Part shown: positions 4,675 to 5,297 of the stretch, in pieces
How positions within the stretch are numbered: the stretch's first letter is position 1
Layout of the letters: each line of letters opens with the position of its first letter
Assembly: GCA_910583755.1 (NCBI GenBank)
Contig: CAJTZO010000073.1
Location: 1 to 5,297 of the forward strand
Source: an uncultured Clostridia bacterium
GTDB taxonomy: Bacteria; Bacillota; Clostridia; Lachnospirales; Anaerotignaceae
Direction: 5' to 3'
Length of the DNA stretch: 5,297 bases
Notes under the pieces: model-generated
What the model saw: only the letters and a program-made list of their open reading frames with translations
Told to the model about the DNA's origin: nothing
The model's database searches: none
Position numbers and translations under genes: made by a program

Positions 4675-5297
4675 ATCTGGTTAATCCCTTATTCTGCCGA
4701 ATAAAAACCTGTTCTTTCGCCTTGTTTGCCCTGTGTTCTTCAACAGTTAACGGCTTGAACTTAGACACATAATCCTTGTCATCACTCATATAATTGAGTT
4801 CACGAAGCACGGCATTATGATTATGTCTTGCAACTTCAAGTTCGTCCATTTGCTCGAACTTCACAGTCCGTAAAGATTGTTGGACTGCTGCAAGCTCTTT
4901 CTTTTCATTTTCAAAAATCGCTTTTTCCGTTTGAAATTCCTCATCAAGTCCTTTTTCAAGAAAATTGTCCAAACGGGTAAAAAATCCTGATAACGAAAAT
5001 GTATCCTTTTCCTTATACGTCAGATTTTGCGGACTGTATTCGCTCCCATCAGGTATGGAAAGAACAAACTTAAATCCTTTTTCGCCATTGCAAGGGGCAT
5101 TTTGCATTTTCACTTCAAAGCCTCTGTAAACTCCGATTGTCGGTTTTGAAGTAAATAAAGCCTGAGTTTCCTGAACGCCTGCTTTGATAGCTGTTGCCAG
5201 GACTGAGGAATTTTCAGCTGTTACAAGCTGCCCATTAACCACAATTTCAGGCTGTTCGATTTTATTTTTATCACGCACGATACAAGCTTTATCATGC
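4673..5297 (-). CDS. C-terminal end of SNF2-helicase/N6-adenine methylase-type polyvalent protein (5' partial)
   Basis: The frame stays open past the GTG at 5278 to the window edge, adding HDKACIV upstream. This is therefore most likely the tail of a much larger protein, not a 201-residue one. Counting from that GTG: residues 11-40 hold a short NGQLVT strand and a helix, IGVYRGFEV is at 48-56, a beta-rich segment follows, FTRLDNFLEKG is at 100-110, and a charged coiled coil runs about 111-163. The order 'I-G-x-YRGF, beta segment, RLDN-x-L, coiled coil' resembles the C-terminal module of the very large SNF2 helicase plus DNA methyltransferase proteins carried by conjugative elements and phages. 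Those are thought to protect or modify incoming DNA. The catalytic parts are outside the window, so the assignment rests on this tail alone. It ends FIRQNKGLTR, nearly the same as the end of the relaxase-like protein at 1-940. Confidence 0.6.
   Translation of the reverse strand, partial: HDKACIVRDKNKIEQPEIVVNGQLVTAENSSVLATAIKAGVQETQALFTSKPTIGVYRGFEVKMQNAPCNGEKGFKFVLSIPDGSEYSPQNLTYKEKDTFSLSGFFTRLDNFLEKGLDEEFQTEKAIFENEKKELAAVQQSLRTVKFEQMDELEVARHNHNAVLRELNYMSDDKDYVSKFKPLTVEEHRANKAKEQVFIRQNKGLTR

Noticed and set aside
5276..5278. GTG as the true start of a complete 201-residue gene
   Set aside because: The frame remains open to the window end, no Shine-Dalgarno precedes the GTG in the visible bases, and the content resembles the tail of a much larger protein.

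Overview
The window looks like part of an integrative or conjugative element, or a plasmid, from a low-GC bacterium. Two transfer-type genes, both cut off at their 5' ends by the window edges, point toward each other from the two sides. Between them lies a very AT-rich cargo block read entirely from the minus strand. Strong AGGAGG-type ribosome binding sites and a viroplasmin-type RNase HI of the kind common in Firmicutes suggest a low-GC anaerobe (Clostridia or Negativicutes, less likely spirochaetes). The host cannot be fixed from this sequence alone.

Left flank (1-940, plus strand): the C-terminal part of a large relaxase-like or polyvalent protein. It has tandem repeats of about 84 residues and an LPD7-like domain before the stop. 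A hairpin with A/T runs on both sides (941-970) probably terminates transcription in both directions.

Cargo (978-4034, minus strand, read right to left): orf79, orf185, orf113, a 494-residue toxin, then a 117-residue antitoxin. The last two are the main discovery. The toxin is viroplasmin domain + RNase HI with all catalytic residues + the HEPN nuclease half of RnlA (RNase LS). The downstream gene is an RnlB-family antitoxin. In E. coli, RNase HI is a separate host protein that stimulates RnlA and is needed for RnlB to inhibit it. Here that partner appears built into the toxin, giving what looks like a self-contained RNase LS toxin-antitoxin and anti-phage module. orf79 and orf185 overlap and form a two-gene unit of unknown function. 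orf113 is a small unknown protein.

Right flank (4105-5297, minus strand): the C-terminal end of a large SNF2-helicase/DNA-methylase type polyvalent protein, followed 10 bases later by a serine recombinase of the resolvase/invertase family. Both are clearly richer in GC than the cargo.

A second pattern crosses the window. The relaxase-like protein, the helicase/methylase-like protein and cargo protein orf185 all end in the same short peptide, (K/Q)GL(T/S)R. The DNA encoding it differs between copies, so selection on the peptide is more likely than recent duplication. A C-terminal signal for export through the conjugation channel would explain it, and would make orf185 a candidate co-transferred protein. 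This is inference.
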